Below, in pieces: positions 1 to 7,145 of a DNA stretch of 39,968 nt. Location: contig CALUTF010000015.1 of assembly GCA_944323595.1 (NCBI GenBank), positions 1 through 39,968 of the forward strand, written 5' to 3'. Every line of letters begins with the position of its first letter. Position 1 is the stretch's first letter. The position numbers were made by a program, and so were the translations under genes. The notes under the pieces are model-generated. The model saw nothing but the letters and a program-made list of their open reading frames with translations. It had not been told where the DNA came from and made no database searches. The stretch comes from Candidatus Gastranaerophilales bacterium (GTDB lineage Bacteria > Cyanobacteriota > Vampirovibrionia > Gastranaerophilales > Gastranaerophilaceae).

Positions 1-7
1 TTCTCAT
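1..7 (-). CDS. 5' end of a minus-strand gene leaving the window
   Basis: A minus-strand ATG at 7-5 follows GGAGG (complement of 12-16) with four bases between them, and a TATAAT box lies farther upstream (complement of 24-29). Together these look like the start of a gene that continues to the left of the window. Only two codons are visible, so nothing can be said about the product. Confidence 0.55.
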
Positions 8-23
8 TCTTCCTCCTTTTTTT

Positions 24-29
24 ATTATA
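24..29 (-). promoter_or_regulatory. -10 box of the left-edge gene
   Basis: The minus strand reads TATAAT here, about 16 bases before the GGAGG ribosome site at 16-12. No convincing -35 box lies 17 bases upstream, so this is a -10 match supported mainly by its position. Confidence 0.4.
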
Positions 30-95
30 TTCGAAAACTTGCCTACTGACCGATTACATTTTTAGGGGGACAGTTCATACTTGCCCAACAATACT

Positions 96-211
96 AAATG
101 TAGGTCGGATTTACTAATCCGACAAAAATCTTCATTGTTCATTTCTTTCTCTTTTATTGCGAGTAAAAGAGAAAGAAACAGCACATGAGAAAGAGAAAAA
201 CGCGTCCAAAT
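96..211 (-). repeat. Two-hairpin dispersed repeat (module B), copy 1
   Basis: This stretch is nearly identical, in reverse orientation, to 24698-24816. It holds two strong inverted repeats. One is GTCGGATT (104-111), a 4-base loop, then AATCCGAC (116-123). The other is a perfect 15-bp stem, 142-156 paired with 164-178, around a 7-base loop. The copies differ by a few substitutions and small indels outside the stems. No gene is needed to explain it. It could be a MITE-like element or a structured extragenic repeat. Confidence 0.85.
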
Positions 212-212
212 G

Positions 213-334
213 AATATCTTTAAAATTGCGGCTTTTGTCGAAATAAAGTTCCCTCGCCCCTTGGGAGAGAGGGCTAGGGTGAGGGGTATAGTGGTGAGGT
301 GCAAACGAAGCGTTTGCATCAACACTACTCCAAA
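213..334 (-). repeat. 153-bp family repeat, partial reverse copy
   Basis: Read on the minus strand, this gives the tail of one unit followed by the head of the next. The tail has GGAGTAGTGTTGAT, then the hairpin GCAAACG-CTT-CGTTTGC (317-301), then a C/G-rich block (286-251). The head starts at ACAAAAGCCG (238-229) and runs about 25 bases before module B interrupts it. The same order of elements is seen at 24400-25320 and 39704-39968. The C/G-rich block differs from the other copies but keeps its pyrimidine/purine palindromic character. Confidence 0.8.
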
Positions 335-392
335 CGTATGATTAATTAAAGTTTTGAGTCAAACATGCCGTTATATACAGGAGTTAATAATC

Positions 393-416
393 ATGAGGCA
401 TCCTTACAATGTTTAA
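393..416 (+). other. Possible 7-codon leader ORF overlapping the next gene
   Basis: The best ribosome site here, AGGAG (379-383), is well spaced for the ATG at 393 rather than for the gene start at 409. That ATG opens a short frame, MRHPYNV, which stops at 414-416 inside the next gene in a different frame. It could couple translation to the next gene or be chance. The 409 start has only the weaker GAGG at 396-399. Confidence 0.25.
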
Positions 417-774
417 TTCGGTCAACAACCCTTTCGGCAGAAAAATAGAATCCTCCACATCTTCCGATCAAGGCAAAAAAGAGCACCAGCAGGATAAAAA
501 AGAACCTGAGAAAAAATACCTTGAACAGGAAGAACAGGACGAAGTAAGAATAGGCGGACTTCCGCTTTTGACGGAAGACGAAATTAAGTATCTCGTGAAC
601 AATTACATCTCCAACCTGAAATCAGAACACGAAGATAATGAAAAAATCTGTCAGAAATTGAATAAATATCTGGAAAAATTTGATGTCCAAAAATTTATGA
701 AACGAAATCCCAACATAACCAGTTCTGATTTTTACATGATTATGTACAACGAAACAGAAAGTTTAGTGAAATAA
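409..774 (+). CDS. Small lineage-specific protein, paralog of next gene
   Basis: A 121-aa protein of unknown function. The N-terminal half is charged and low in complexity, rich in Lys, Glu and Gln, and probably disordered. The C-terminal half from about residue 55 looks like a compact helical domain beginning LTEDEIKYLVNNYI, with a later motif LEKFDVQKFMK. The next gene has the same pattern (LTEDEVQ..., then ATFDVTKFIRDN), so the two are tandem paralogs. Both have an Asn-Pro-Phe near the N-terminus. No signal peptide or membrane segment is seen. The start is uncertain: ATG 409 has a weak ribosome site and a short overlapping leader frame lies just upstream. Confidence 0.7.
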   Translation: MFNSVNNPFGRKIESSTSSDQGKKEHQQDKKEPEKKYLEQEEQDEVRIGGLPLLTEDEIKYLVNNYISNLKSEHEDNEKICQKLNKYLEKFDVQKFMKRNPNITSSDFYMIMYNETESLVK

Positions 775-860
775 AATTTAACATTTCCGGAAAATTTCTA
801 AAGTTTTAGATAAAAAATTCCGTCAAAAAGCATGAAACATGTTTTAGAAAGGACGGATAT

Positions 861-1223
861 ATGGAAATTTCAAATGTAAACTCAAACCCTTTTGTAACAT
901 CAGCAAAAGTTGAAGAAGAAGACGAAAAAGAAGTCAAAGAAGAACAAACCGGAGAAGAAGAGGTTCAAAACCCTCTTGAAAAAGGCAAATCTGACTCTGT
1001 AGAAATTTCAAAATCATCTTCAGTCCTAACGGAAGATGAAGTTCAAGACACAGTAGAACGCTACATTCAGGACAAAATTGCCTCTGCACCGCCGGAAGTT
1101 GCAGCCAAACTTGCTCAATATCTGGCAACCTTTGACGTCACCAAATTCATCAGAGATAACGGCGATATGTCTATGGCAGAACTCTATGCCGTTTTGTACA
1201 ACAAAACAGCTGATTACGAATAA
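861..1223 (+). CDS. Small lineage-specific protein, paralog of previous gene
   Basis: A 120-aa protein of unknown function starting at ATG 861 behind AAAGGA. Residues about 15-50 are a Glu/Lys-rich, probably disordered stretch. From about residue 56 it shares the helical domain of the previous gene: LTEDEVQDTVERYIQ, then YLATFDVTKF, then an ending related to MAELYAVLYNKT. The two genes are 86 bases apart in the same direction and probably arose by duplication. Acidic composition and the lack of export signals suggest a soluble cytoplasmic protein. An adaptor or regulatory role is possible, but nothing in the sequence proves one. Confidence 0.75.
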   Translation: MEISNVNSNPFVTSAKVEEEDEKEVKEEQTGEEEVQNPLEKGKSDSVEISKSSSVLTEDEVQDTVERYIQDKIASAPPEVAAKLAQYLATFDVTKFIRDNGDMSMAELYAVLYNKTADYE

Positions 1224-1250
1224 TACTGTTTTGTAAATAGAATATAATAT

Positions 1251-1279
1251 CCAGCTTGAACATTAAAAGTTCAAGCCGG
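1251..1279 (+). terminator. Hairpin after the paired small genes
   Basis: GCTTGAAC (1254-1261) pairs perfectly with GTTCAAGC (1269-1276) across a 7-base loop, and the stem can extend by CC/GG past one mismatch. The bases after it are only moderately T-rich, so termination is plausible but not strong. Confidence 0.45.
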
Positions 1280-1320
1280 TTTGCTTATAAAAACAGGTTA
1301 ACTCCTGTCTAAACACCAGA

Positions 1321-1349
1321 TTGACAGCCTGATTTGCTTTTAATATAAT
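1321..1349 (+). promoter_or_regulatory. Perfect consensus promoter of hisS, leaderless spacing
   Basis: TTGACA (1321-1326), exactly 17 bases, then TATAAT (1344-1349). The hisS ATG starts at 1356, six bases after the -10 box, so transcription should begin at or next to the A of the start codon. No ribosome-binding site could fit in such a transcript. Confidence 0.85.
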
Positions 1350-1355
1350 TTCCGT

Positions 1356-2600
1356 ATGGCTAAGATAATTAACGTAATAAAAGGAACAAAAGACATTCTG
1401 CCTCAAGATGTTGAGCAGTGGCATATATTAGAGAGCAAAGCCCTTGAAATATTTTCAAAATACGGCTATAAAGAAATCAGAACCCCGATATTTGAAGCAA
1501 CAGAGCTTTTTGCCCGCGGAGTAGGCGATACAACAGATATCGTCAACAAAGAAATGTATACGTTTGAAAAAAGTGAACGCTCACTGACACTCCGTCCAGA
1601 AAATACCGCAGGAGTTGTTCGTTCATATATAGAAAACGGAATGGCAAGACTTTCCGCACCTGTAAAACTCTGGTATAAAGGTCCTATGTTCCGCTATGAA
1701 CGTCCGCAGGCCGGCAGACAGCGCCAATTTCATCAGGTAGGCGTTGAGATGTTCGGGATTAAAAACGCCACAGCCGATGCGGAAGTTATTTTGCTTGCGG
1801 TTAATTACCTCAAATCACTCGGGCTTAATGATTTAGAAGTAGAATTGAATTCACTCGGATGCCCGACCTGCCGTGAGGCATACAAGGCAAAAATTAAAGA
1901 AGTTTTGAAACCGGAATTTGACAACCTTTGCGAAGACTGCCAAAACCGCTATGAAAAAAATCCTCTGAGATTACTTGATTGCAAAGTTGAAAGCTGCAAA
2001 GCCATATTTGAAAAACCTGAAATTCAAAAAGTAATTCAATCCGATTTTATTTGTGAAGAATGTGCTGCTCACTTTGCAGAACTCAAAACATACCTTGATA
2101 AACTGAACGTTAAATATACGATAAACAAATTACTCGTGAGAGGTCTGGATTACTACAACAGAACCGTTTTTGAAATCAAATCAAACAACCTCGGCTCCCA
2201 AAATGCCGTATGCGGCGGCGGAAGATATGACAGCCTTGTTAGAAATCTAGGCGGCGAAGACACACCTGCTGTCGGCTGGGCAATGGGTATGGAAAGATTA
2301 AATTCTCTGCTTCCTGTACCGGAACTGGAACTTCTGGACGGCTATATTGTTTCAACATCACCCGTTGAGGCATTTGAACTGGCTGAAGACTTAAGGGATA
2401 AAGGATTTAAAGTAGAATTTGACCTTGCAAATAAAAAATTTACAAAACAACTGGAAAAAGCCTCCAAAGTTGCAAAACGTGCCCTGATTTTAGGAGAAGA
2501 TGAAATTAAAGCAGGTACTGTTGCCGTTAAAAATCTCTCAACAGGGGAACAGGTCAGTTTTCCGAGAAACCAGCTCCCTCAAGTGCTTGCACAGGGCTAA
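1356..2600 (+). CDS. hisS: Histidyl-tRNA synthetase
   Basis: Class II aminoacyl-tRNA synthetase that charges tRNA-His in the cytoplasm. Length is 414 aa, normal for bacterial HisRS. Visible landmarks are GTKDILP near the N-terminus, TLRPENTAG, motif 2 MFRYERPQAGRQRQF (from about 110), the histidine-binding LVRGLDYYNRTVFE (from about 260), CGGGRYDSL, and motif 3 AVGWAMGMERL. A C-terminal anticodon-binding domain follows. The middle has several Cys pairs (CPTC, CEDC, CEEC). These lie in the insertion domain and could bind metal, which is inference. It appears to be a single-gene transcription unit with a consensus promoter and no Shine-Dalgarno, so it is predicted to be translated from a leaderless mRNA. 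Confidence 0.97.
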   Translation: MAKIINVIKGTKDILPQDVEQWHILESKALEIFSKYGYKEIRTPIFEATELFARGVGDTTDIVNKEMYTFEKSERSLTLRPENTAGVVRSYIENGMARLSAPVKLWYKGPMFRYERPQAGRQRQFHQVGVEMFGIKNATADAEVILLAVNYLKSLGLNDLEVELNSLGCPTCREAYKAKIKEVLKPEFDNLCEDCQNRYEKNPLRLLDCKVESCKAIFEKPEIQKVIQSDFICEECAAHFAELKTYLDKLNVKYTINKLLVRGLDYYNRTVFEIKSNNLGSQNAVCGGGRYDSLVRNLGGEDTPAVGWAMGMERLNSLLPVPELELLDGYIVSTSPVEAFELAEDLRDKGFKVEFDLANKKFTKQLEKASKVAKRALILGEDEIKAGTVAVKNLSTGEQVSFPRNQLPQVLAQG

Positions 2601-2615
2601 TTTTACAATAAATAC

Positions 2616-2644
2616 TTGCATTCCCGCAGGATATGATGTATAAT
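2616..2644 (+). promoter_or_regulatory. Sigma-70-type promoter before small ORF
   Basis: TTGCAT (2616-2621), 17 bases, then TATAAT (2639-2644). A leader of about 30 bases follows, with AAGGGA before the ATG at 2681. This is a conventional leadered promoter, unlike that of hisS just upstream. Confidence 0.75.
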
Positions 2645-2680
2645 ATTTAACCGTAAACTGACAATTATAAGGGAATAAAG

Positions 2681-2872
2681 ATGGACAAAATTACTATACG
2701 TTCAGACAGAAAAGATGATTACATTTTCCACTACAAAGGAGAAGAAGTTACCCTTGGAGCAGGCAAAATCATCAGTATTGCAAACGGCTTAAATGATGTT
2801 GTACTGCCAACCTGCGCCATGAAAATTATTAATAACCTTATTGTCATTAAAGAAGACGTCAAAAAACATTAA
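2681..2872 (+). CDS. Small hypothetical protein (63 aa)
   Basis: A 63-aa protein of unknown function with its own strong promoter and ribosome site (AAGGGA before ATG 2681). It looks like a small beta-rich domain: alternating hydrophobic and charged residues, a central GEEVTLGAGKI turn, and a basic end. No signal peptide or membrane helix is present. A dedicated consensus promoter argues that it is a real, expressed gene. Its 3' end overlaps a 20-bp perfect AT palindrome (2865-2884). It is not recognised as a known family. Confidence 0.65.
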   Translation: MDKITIRSDRKDDYIFHYKGEEVTLGAGKIISIANGLNDVVLPTCAMKIINNLIVIKEDVKKH

Positions 2873-2884
2873 AATTTTAATGTT
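2865..2884. repeat. 20-bp perfect AT palindrome
   Basis: AACATTAAAA followed by its exact reverse complement, covering the stop codon of the 63-aa gene. No T-run follows, so it is not a standard terminator. It could be a weak bidirectional stop or chance in AT-rich DNA. Confidence 0.35.
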
Positions 2885-2942
2885 AACAAAGTCTGTATTA
2901 CGGAATTGAATGGTGATAACAAATGATAAATCACTTATTCAT

Positions 2943-3896
2943 TTAGTTTTTGTCGTCATTTTTATGGAATTTTTCCAGTCTGGCAAAATCATTGCGTATT
3001 TCGTTTGCCTTGGCTTCAAGTTTGTTGTAAACCTGTGAATTAATTTCACCGCCTATCAAAATCAAAACAGAAGTATAATAGAGCCATACCATCAAAACAG
3101 CAAACGCACCAATAGTTCCGTATACAAAGTTATAGGTTTTTAAGTTATTAATGTAAACAGAAAACCCCCATGAGCCGACTAACCAGAAAATACAGAAGAA
3201 CAAAGTCCCCGGCAGAGCACTTGTTCGTTTGAATTTTTCATTTCCGCGCAAATCCGGCAGAATATAATAAATTAAAAATGCCATAAAATACAATGCCAGA
3301 AATGCAACCGGCCAGCGTAAAGTTAAGAGCATTATTGCAATTTGATTAGACATGTGGAAGTGGTTAACAAAGAAATTGACTATAACTTTACCGAAAACAA
3401 TAAGGTTAACACTTAAAAAAGTCATCATTGTCATCACAAAAACCATCACCAGCGACAGAAGTCTTGTGTAGACAAAACTTCTGGTTTCTTCTACCTTATA
3501 AGCTCTGTTCAAACCTTTTAAAACAACCGCCATCGCGTTAGTTGAAAGAATTATGGTAATCCCGACACCAATATATGCCATAAGTTTTCCATGAGAAAAA
3601 ATCATCGCCTCGGATAGAACAGTCATTATTAAATCCATTGCCTGCCCCGGAACAACATTAGAAAGTACTCTCAACAAAGGATCCATAAGAGATTTATTTC
3701 CGAGCCAGCCAAATACAGCCGTCAGGAAAAGCATAAACGGAAAAATTCCTATTACTGCCATAAATCCCATTTCTGCCGCCATCCCGTAAAAATCGTTTCT
3801 TATTATGGATAAAATTATCCTTGTAACGCTCTTGAAAAAGCCGCAAAGAAATTTATTACATTTAACTGTTTTAATACATTTTCTTATTAACTTCAT
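2943..3896 (-). CDS. YihY/BrkB-family inner-membrane protein
   Basis: Polytopic membrane protein of 317 aa matching the YihY (BrkB, once miscalled ribonuclease BN) family. About six hydrophobic segments are visible, with the typical early stretch GMAAEMGFMAVIGIFPFMLF and a late YGTIGAFAVLMVWLYYTSVLILIGGEI that carries the family's conserved end. The N-terminus is basic and the C-terminal tail charged. The molecular function of the family is unsettled, and transport or envelope roles have been proposed. The ATG at 3896 lies inside the end of nrnA (26-bp overlap) behind AGGAAA, so the two genes should be co-transcribed. Confidence 0.85.
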   Translation of the reverse strand: MKLIRKCIKTVKCNKFLCGFFKSVTRIILSIIRNDFYGMAAEMGFMAVIGIFPFMLFLTAVFGWLGNKSLMDPLLRVLSNVVPGQAMDLIMTVLSEAMIFSHGKLMAYIGVGITIILSTNAMAVVLKGLNRAYKVEETRSFVYTRLLSLVMVFVMTMMTFLSVNLIVFGKVIVNFFVNHFHMSNQIAIMLLTLRWPVAFLALYFMAFLIYYILPDLRGNEKFKRTSALPGTLFFCIFWLVGSWGFSVYINNLKTYNFVYGTIGAFAVLMVWLYYTSVLILIGGEINSQVYNKLEAKANEIRNDFARLEKFHKNDDKN

Positions 3897-4836
3897 CTAA
3901 TATTTTCCTGACAGTTTCTTCAACAGAAGACTTCACAACACAGCCCGCAGCAAGTGTATGACCACCGCCGCCAAAAGCCGCACAAACCGCAGCAACATCC
4001 AGCCCTTTGCTGCGCATTGATACTTTAGAAATGTTATGCCCTGATTGTTTTACTACAAATGCAACCTCTGTCGTTGTTATTGCTCTCAATTTTTCGGTCA
4101 AACCCTCTGTGCAATCTTCTCCGGCATTAAATTTTTCAATATCTTTTTTGTAAACTGTTGTATATACAATTTTGTTATCCTCTGAAAAGACGGCTTTTTC
4201 AACGCAATAAGCCTGCAAAAGAACCAGACTCTTCGGGTTTGATTCATAACAATATTTATAGATTTCAGATGGTTTTACCCCTAAACCTACAAGTACTGAT
4301 GCAGCCTCAAGCGCTTTCGGAGAAGTGTTATCAAATCTAAAAGAACCCGTGTCCGTAAGGATTGCCGTATACAAACAAACGGCTGTATCATAAGAAATTT
4401 CCCAGCCGAGTTTTTTCATAATCCGGTAAATAATTTCTCCGGTAGAACTTGCATCAGGCTCAATAATATTTAAATCAGCATATCCGTTGTTAGTTTTATG
4501 ATGGTCAATATTGACAGTTGACTTAGCTTTTTCAAATAAAATTTGAGCATCACAAATTCTGTCAATAGCCGCGACATCTACGTTAATTACAAGGTCATAC
4601 TCTCTTGATTTATCAATAGACTCAATATTTTTAGACTCTTTAACCAGCGGCAGAAATTCATAAATTTTCGGCAGATTGGAAATAAGAAGAGTATCACAGT
4701 GTTTTTTAAAATTATCTTTAATAGCATTTGCAAGACCGCACATAGAACCGAGAGTGTCTCCGTCAGGGTTTATGTGGGATATAATCAATATATTTTTGGA
4801 CGATTTTATGATATCATTTAATTTAGAACAATCCAT
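3871..4836 (-). CDS. nrnA: DHH-family phosphoesterase NrnA (nanoRNase/pAp phosphatase)
   Basis: A 321-aa DHH/DHHA1 protein like NrnA, which degrades short RNA oligonucleotides and can dephosphorylate pAp. Motif I is SHINPDGDTLGS (about 20-31), a second metal site is NVDVAA, motif III is NIDHHKTN, and motif IV is LTDTGSFRF. The C-terminal DHHA1 domain ends with GGGGHTLAAGC. All metal ligands expected of the family are present. The ATG at 4836 has no Shine-Dalgarno but sits six bases after a TATAAT, so a leaderless mRNA is predicted. It is the first gene of a pair with the YihY-family gene and is divergent from the DUF721 gene. Confidence 0.92.
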   Translation of the reverse strand: MDCSKLNDIIKSSKNILIISHINPDGDTLGSMCGLANAIKDNFKKHCDTLLISNLPKIYEFLPLVKESKNIESIDKSREYDLVINVDVAAIDRICDAQILFEKAKSTVNIDHHKTNNGYADLNIIEPDASSTGEIIYRIMKKLGWEISYDTAVCLYTAILTDTGSFRFDNTSPKALEAASVLVGLGVKPSEIYKYCYESNPKSLVLLQAYCVEKAVFSEDNKIVYTTVYKKDIEKFNAGEDCTEGLTEKLRAITTTEVAFVVKQSGHNISKVSMRSKGLDVAAVCAAFGGGGHTLAAGCVVKSSVEETVRKILDEVNKKMY

Positions 4837-4842
4837 TTTCTG

Positions 4843-4870
4843 ATTATATCATAAAAAATCGGGGTTACAA
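4843..4870 (-). promoter_or_regulatory. Leaderless promoter of nrnA
   Basis: On the minus strand: TTGTAA (4870-4865), 16 bases, TATAAT (4848-4843), then six bases to the nrnA ATG at 4836. The -35 box lies within the short gap to the divergent DUF721 gene, so the two genes' control regions are packed into about 40 bases. Confidence 0.8.
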
Positions 4871-4875
4871 AAATA

Positions 4876-5211
4876 GTGAAGAAAATTTTATACACGGATT
4901 TTGTGGAAATTGGCTCTATGATTGAAGAATTGCTTGAGAAAAAGGAGTTCAAAAAAGCAATGACCCGATCTAATTTGTACAAATTCTGGGGAAAAGTAGC
5001 CGGAGCAAAATTTGCTGAAAAATCCAAGCCGTATTCAATGATGGGGGGCGGAGTTATGGTGATAGCGTGTGAAAATGCGATTGTTGCACAGGAATTAATG
5101 CTGAAAAAAACACAACTTCTTGTAAAATTTCAGCCGTATCTTGAGTCTTTAAAAATAAAAGTCACAGACCTCAGATTTGACCCTAAAAAATGGGAACGGG
5201 ATAAGGATTAA
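4876..5211 (+). CDS. DUF721 (DciA-like) protein
   Basis: A 111-aa protein fitting the DUF721 family, which includes DciA, the ancestral loader or partner of replicative helicase DnaB. The family pattern is visible: a helical start, LYKFWGKVAGAKFAEKSKP, a short beta stretch GGGVMVIACENAIVAQELM, then a closing strand IKVTDLRFDPKKW. The start is GTG 4876; an in-frame stop at 4852-4854 excludes anything much earlier, and no clear ribosome site is seen. It is divergent from nrnA across 39 bases. A DNA-replication role is inferred from the family only. Confidence 0.75.
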   Translation: MKKILYTDFVEIGSMIEELLEKKEFKKAMTRSNLYKFWGKVAGAKFAEKSKPYSMMGGGVMVIACENAIVAQELMLKKTQLLVKFQPYLESLKIKVTDLRFDPKKWERDKD

Positions 5212-5255
5212 GGTTAATAATAACCCGAAATCCCCATCCAAAACCCTATCCATTT

Positions 5256-5561
5256 TTATATTTTAATCAAAAAGAATTTACTGTCTTTTTTAGCAAAAAC
5301 TTTATGCTGGGTATCCTTTTTGAATAAAAGAATTTCATCTTTATCAACAGTAAATTTTTCGGCATCAAAATGCAGTTCAATTTCCCCGTCCAATACATAA
5401 ACTGCAGCATCCTCCGCAGATGTATGAGTGTCTATAATTTCATCTTTTTTCAACGCAATAACATTCAGACTGCAATTGTTATTTTCCATCAGCGTTTCTT
5501 TCTGAAATTTACCGTCCGCCAAATCTACAATATCCTTTGCTTTCAATACATTAAAAAACAT
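5256..5561 (-). CDS. Small cupin-domain protein
   Basis: A single-domain cupin of 101 aa. The two-strand cupin core is visible: HTSAEDAAVYVLDGEIELHF, then KDEILLFKKDTQHKVFAKKDS, with His residues where metal ligands usually sit. One expected ligand His appears replaced in HTSAEDA, so metal binding is uncertain. I place the start at ATG 5561 because GGAGG lies eight bases upstream (complement of 5570-5574); an upstream in-frame ATG at 5594 has no such site. It could be a small-molecule sensor or an accessory isomerase. The substrate is unknown. Confidence 0.75.
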   Translation of the reverse strand: MFFNVLKAKDIVDLADGKFQKETLMENNNCSLNVIALKKDEIIDTHTSAEDAAVYVLDGEIELHFDAEKFTVDKDEILLFKKDTQHKVFAKKDSKFFLIKI

Positions 5562-5577
5562 AAAAAGTTCCTCCTTT

Positions 5578-5595
5578 TTTGTTTTATTAAACAAA
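5578..5595 (-). promoter_or_regulatory. Hairpin just upstream of the cupin ribosome site
   Basis: TTTGTTT and AAACAAA form a 7-bp inverted repeat with a 4-base loop, ending three bases before the purine-rich ribosome site. It could modulate access to the site or be chance. Confidence 0.25.
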
Positions 5596-5645
5596 GAACG
5601 AAGAATTTTTACATTAGCTTAATTACCGTAGATTTATGGCTGACT

Positions 5646-6389
5646 TTACTTTTCTAAAAGTCTAACCACAGCGCTGTGGCGGTTAGTTGTTGCATTCTCT
5701 TTTCTATATGAGAAAAACATATCATTATCGCAAACAGTACAATAAGGGCAAATGTCAATATTTTTAACTCCCGCTTCTTCAAGCTGACGGGCATTTATAG
5801 CTTTCAAATCCACATAAACTTTGCCGCCCCGTTCCTGATAAAGCCCGTTAAAATCGTTTACGGTTAATTTCAAAGCATCAAAAACTTCCTGTCCCACATC
5901 ATAGCAGCAAACAGAAATTGCCGGACCAATCACAGCCGTAATATTTTCAGCTTTGCATCCAAAGTCCATGCACATCTTCCGGACAGTTTTAGATGCAATG
6001 GCTCCGGCAGTTCCGCGCCAGCCCGCGTGGACAACGGCAGCTATATTTTTTATTCTGTCATAAAGTATTACAGGAGTGCAGTCGGCAAAATTCAGATAAA
6101 TCCCCTGAATATTATTCGTCAAAATCAAAGCATCCGTGTCAGGATAAAGTGTTCTACCTGCTTCTGCAATTTCTATATTGCTTGTATGGGTTTGTGACGG
6201 ATGAATAAAATTTTCAGGTAATATATTTAAATATTTAATAATATCTTCTTTATTCTCAAGAACAACTGATTCCATTTCTGGTTCTTTTGATTTTATAACC
6301 GTCTGACGGGTGGTAAAGAAGTGTTGAACCCCTGAAAGTTCATCGGATTTAAGTATTTTCTTCCCGTTTATTTCATCAAAATAGAACAT
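5646..6389 (-). CDS. pgeF: Peptidoglycan editing factor (YfiH/laccase-domain family)
   Basis: A 247-aa YfiH/DUF152 protein. In characterised bacteria PgeF removes wrongly incorporated L-Ser from muropeptide precursors, and the fold was first annotated as polyphenol oxidase. Family landmarks are HFFTTRQ near the start, HPSQTHTSNI, NFADCTPVILYDR, then AAVVHAGWRGTAG, with the conserved Cys and His metal ligands and a final DICPYCTVCDNDMFFSYR. The start is set at ATG 6389 because a TATATT box ends seven bases before it. A GTG at 6404 would lie upstream of the expected transcript start. It is an isolated gene, divergent from the aquaporin. Confidence 0.9.
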   Translation of the reverse strand: MFYFDEINGKKILKSDELSGVQHFFTTRQTVIKSKEPEMESVVLENKEDIIKYLNILPENFIHPSQTHTSNIEIAEAGRTLYPDTDALILTNNIQGIYLNFADCTPVILYDRIKNIAAVVHAGWRGTAGAIASKTVRKMCMDFGCKAENITAVIGPAISVCCYDVGQEVFDALKLTVNDFNGLYQERGGKVYVDLKAINARQLEEAGVKNIDICPYCTVCDNDMFFSYRKENATTNRHSAVVRLLEK

Positions 6390-6395
6390 ACGATT

Positions 6396-6401
6396 AATAT
6401 A
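6396..6401 (-). promoter_or_regulatory. -10 box of pgeF, leaderless spacing
   Basis: TATATT on the minus strand, followed by exactly six bases and the ATG at 6389. The -35 region is weak. The spacing matches that of hisS, nrnA, dxr and carbonic anhydrase. Confidence 0.6.
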
Positions 6402-6451
6402 CACTAAATAAAAGAATAAAACACTTGCAGGATAAAAAAAATTACATAACC

Positions 6452-6460
6452 TGCTAAAAT
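6452..6460 (+). promoter_or_regulatory. Extended -10 promoter of the aquaporin gene
   Basis: TGC-TAAAAT, an extended -10 motif, followed by a leader carrying AAAGGAG before ATG 6490. No good -35 box is present, as expected for extended -10 promoters. Confidence 0.6.
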
Positions 6461-6489
6461 CAAACCGAAAAAAAGTAAAGGAGATTATT

Positions 6490-7128
6490 ATGAACAGTTT
6501 GAAAAAGTATCTTGTAGAATTTATCGGGACATTTTTTCTTGTCTTTACGGTAGGCTGTACGGCATACTTTGCGCATCCGGGAGTAATAGCACCAATTGCA
6601 ATCGGTGCAGCATTAATGGTTATGGTGTATGCCGGCGGAAATATTTCCGGCGGACATTACAATCCTGCAGTTTCGCTTGCGGCAGCAATCAGAGGCAGCC
6701 TCGAGTGGAAACATTTCATCCCCTACATCATAGCCCAATTTTTGGGTGCAACAGCAGCAGCCTTGCTTGTAATCCTTGCAAGCGGCTCACGTGCTGATGT
6801 ACCGGGGTGCCCTTTCGGTGTAGGCTCAATGATTATTGCAGAATTTATAATTACATTTGCTTTGTGCTATGTTGTTCTTTTATGTGCAACGTCAGAACGA
6901 AGTGCGGGTAATTCTTATTTCGGACTTGCAATAGGCAGTACCGTTATGGTCGGAGCTTTTGCAGTCGGCGGAGTACTTTGTTACGGAGCATTTAACCCTG
7001 CTGTTGCCCTTGCTTTAGGCACACTCGGTGCTTCTTGCTGGTCTTACATATTTATAACAATGGGTGCGAATATTATTGCAGGAGTTGCTGCCGCACTTGT
7101 TTATAAATTTGTTGCGTACAGAGATTAA
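6490..7128 (+). CDS. Aquaporin/glycerol-facilitator family channel
   Basis: A 212-aa, six-helix MIP-family channel of the inner membrane. Both half-helix NPA boxes are present: GGHYNPAVSLA (about 55-65) and GAFNPAVALALG (about 160-171). In most water and glycerol channels the second box is NPAR, whose Arg forms part of the selectivity filter. Here that position is Val, so the pore may select differently. The length is short for the family (AqpZ is about 230). Start ATG 6490 has a clear AAAGGAG. A strong terminator follows, so this is a single-gene unit. The substrate cannot be read from sequence. Confidence 0.88.
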   Translation: MNSLKKYLVEFIGTFFLVFTVGCTAYFAHPGVIAPIAIGAALMVMVYAGGNISGGHYNPAVSLAAAIRGSLEWKHFIPYIIAQFLGATAAALLVILASGSRADVPGCPFGVGSMIIAEFIITFALCYVVLLCATSERSAGNSYFGLAIGSTVMVGAFAVGGVLCYGAFNPAVALALGTLGASCWSYIFITMGANIIAGVAAALVYKFVAYRD

Positions 7129-7145
7129 AATTTTTCTTCTATGCT

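Noticed and set aside
62-325. Minus-strand open frame of 87 codons
   Set aside because: It runs across module B and a 153-bp unit, has no ribosome site, and its content follows the repeat structure.
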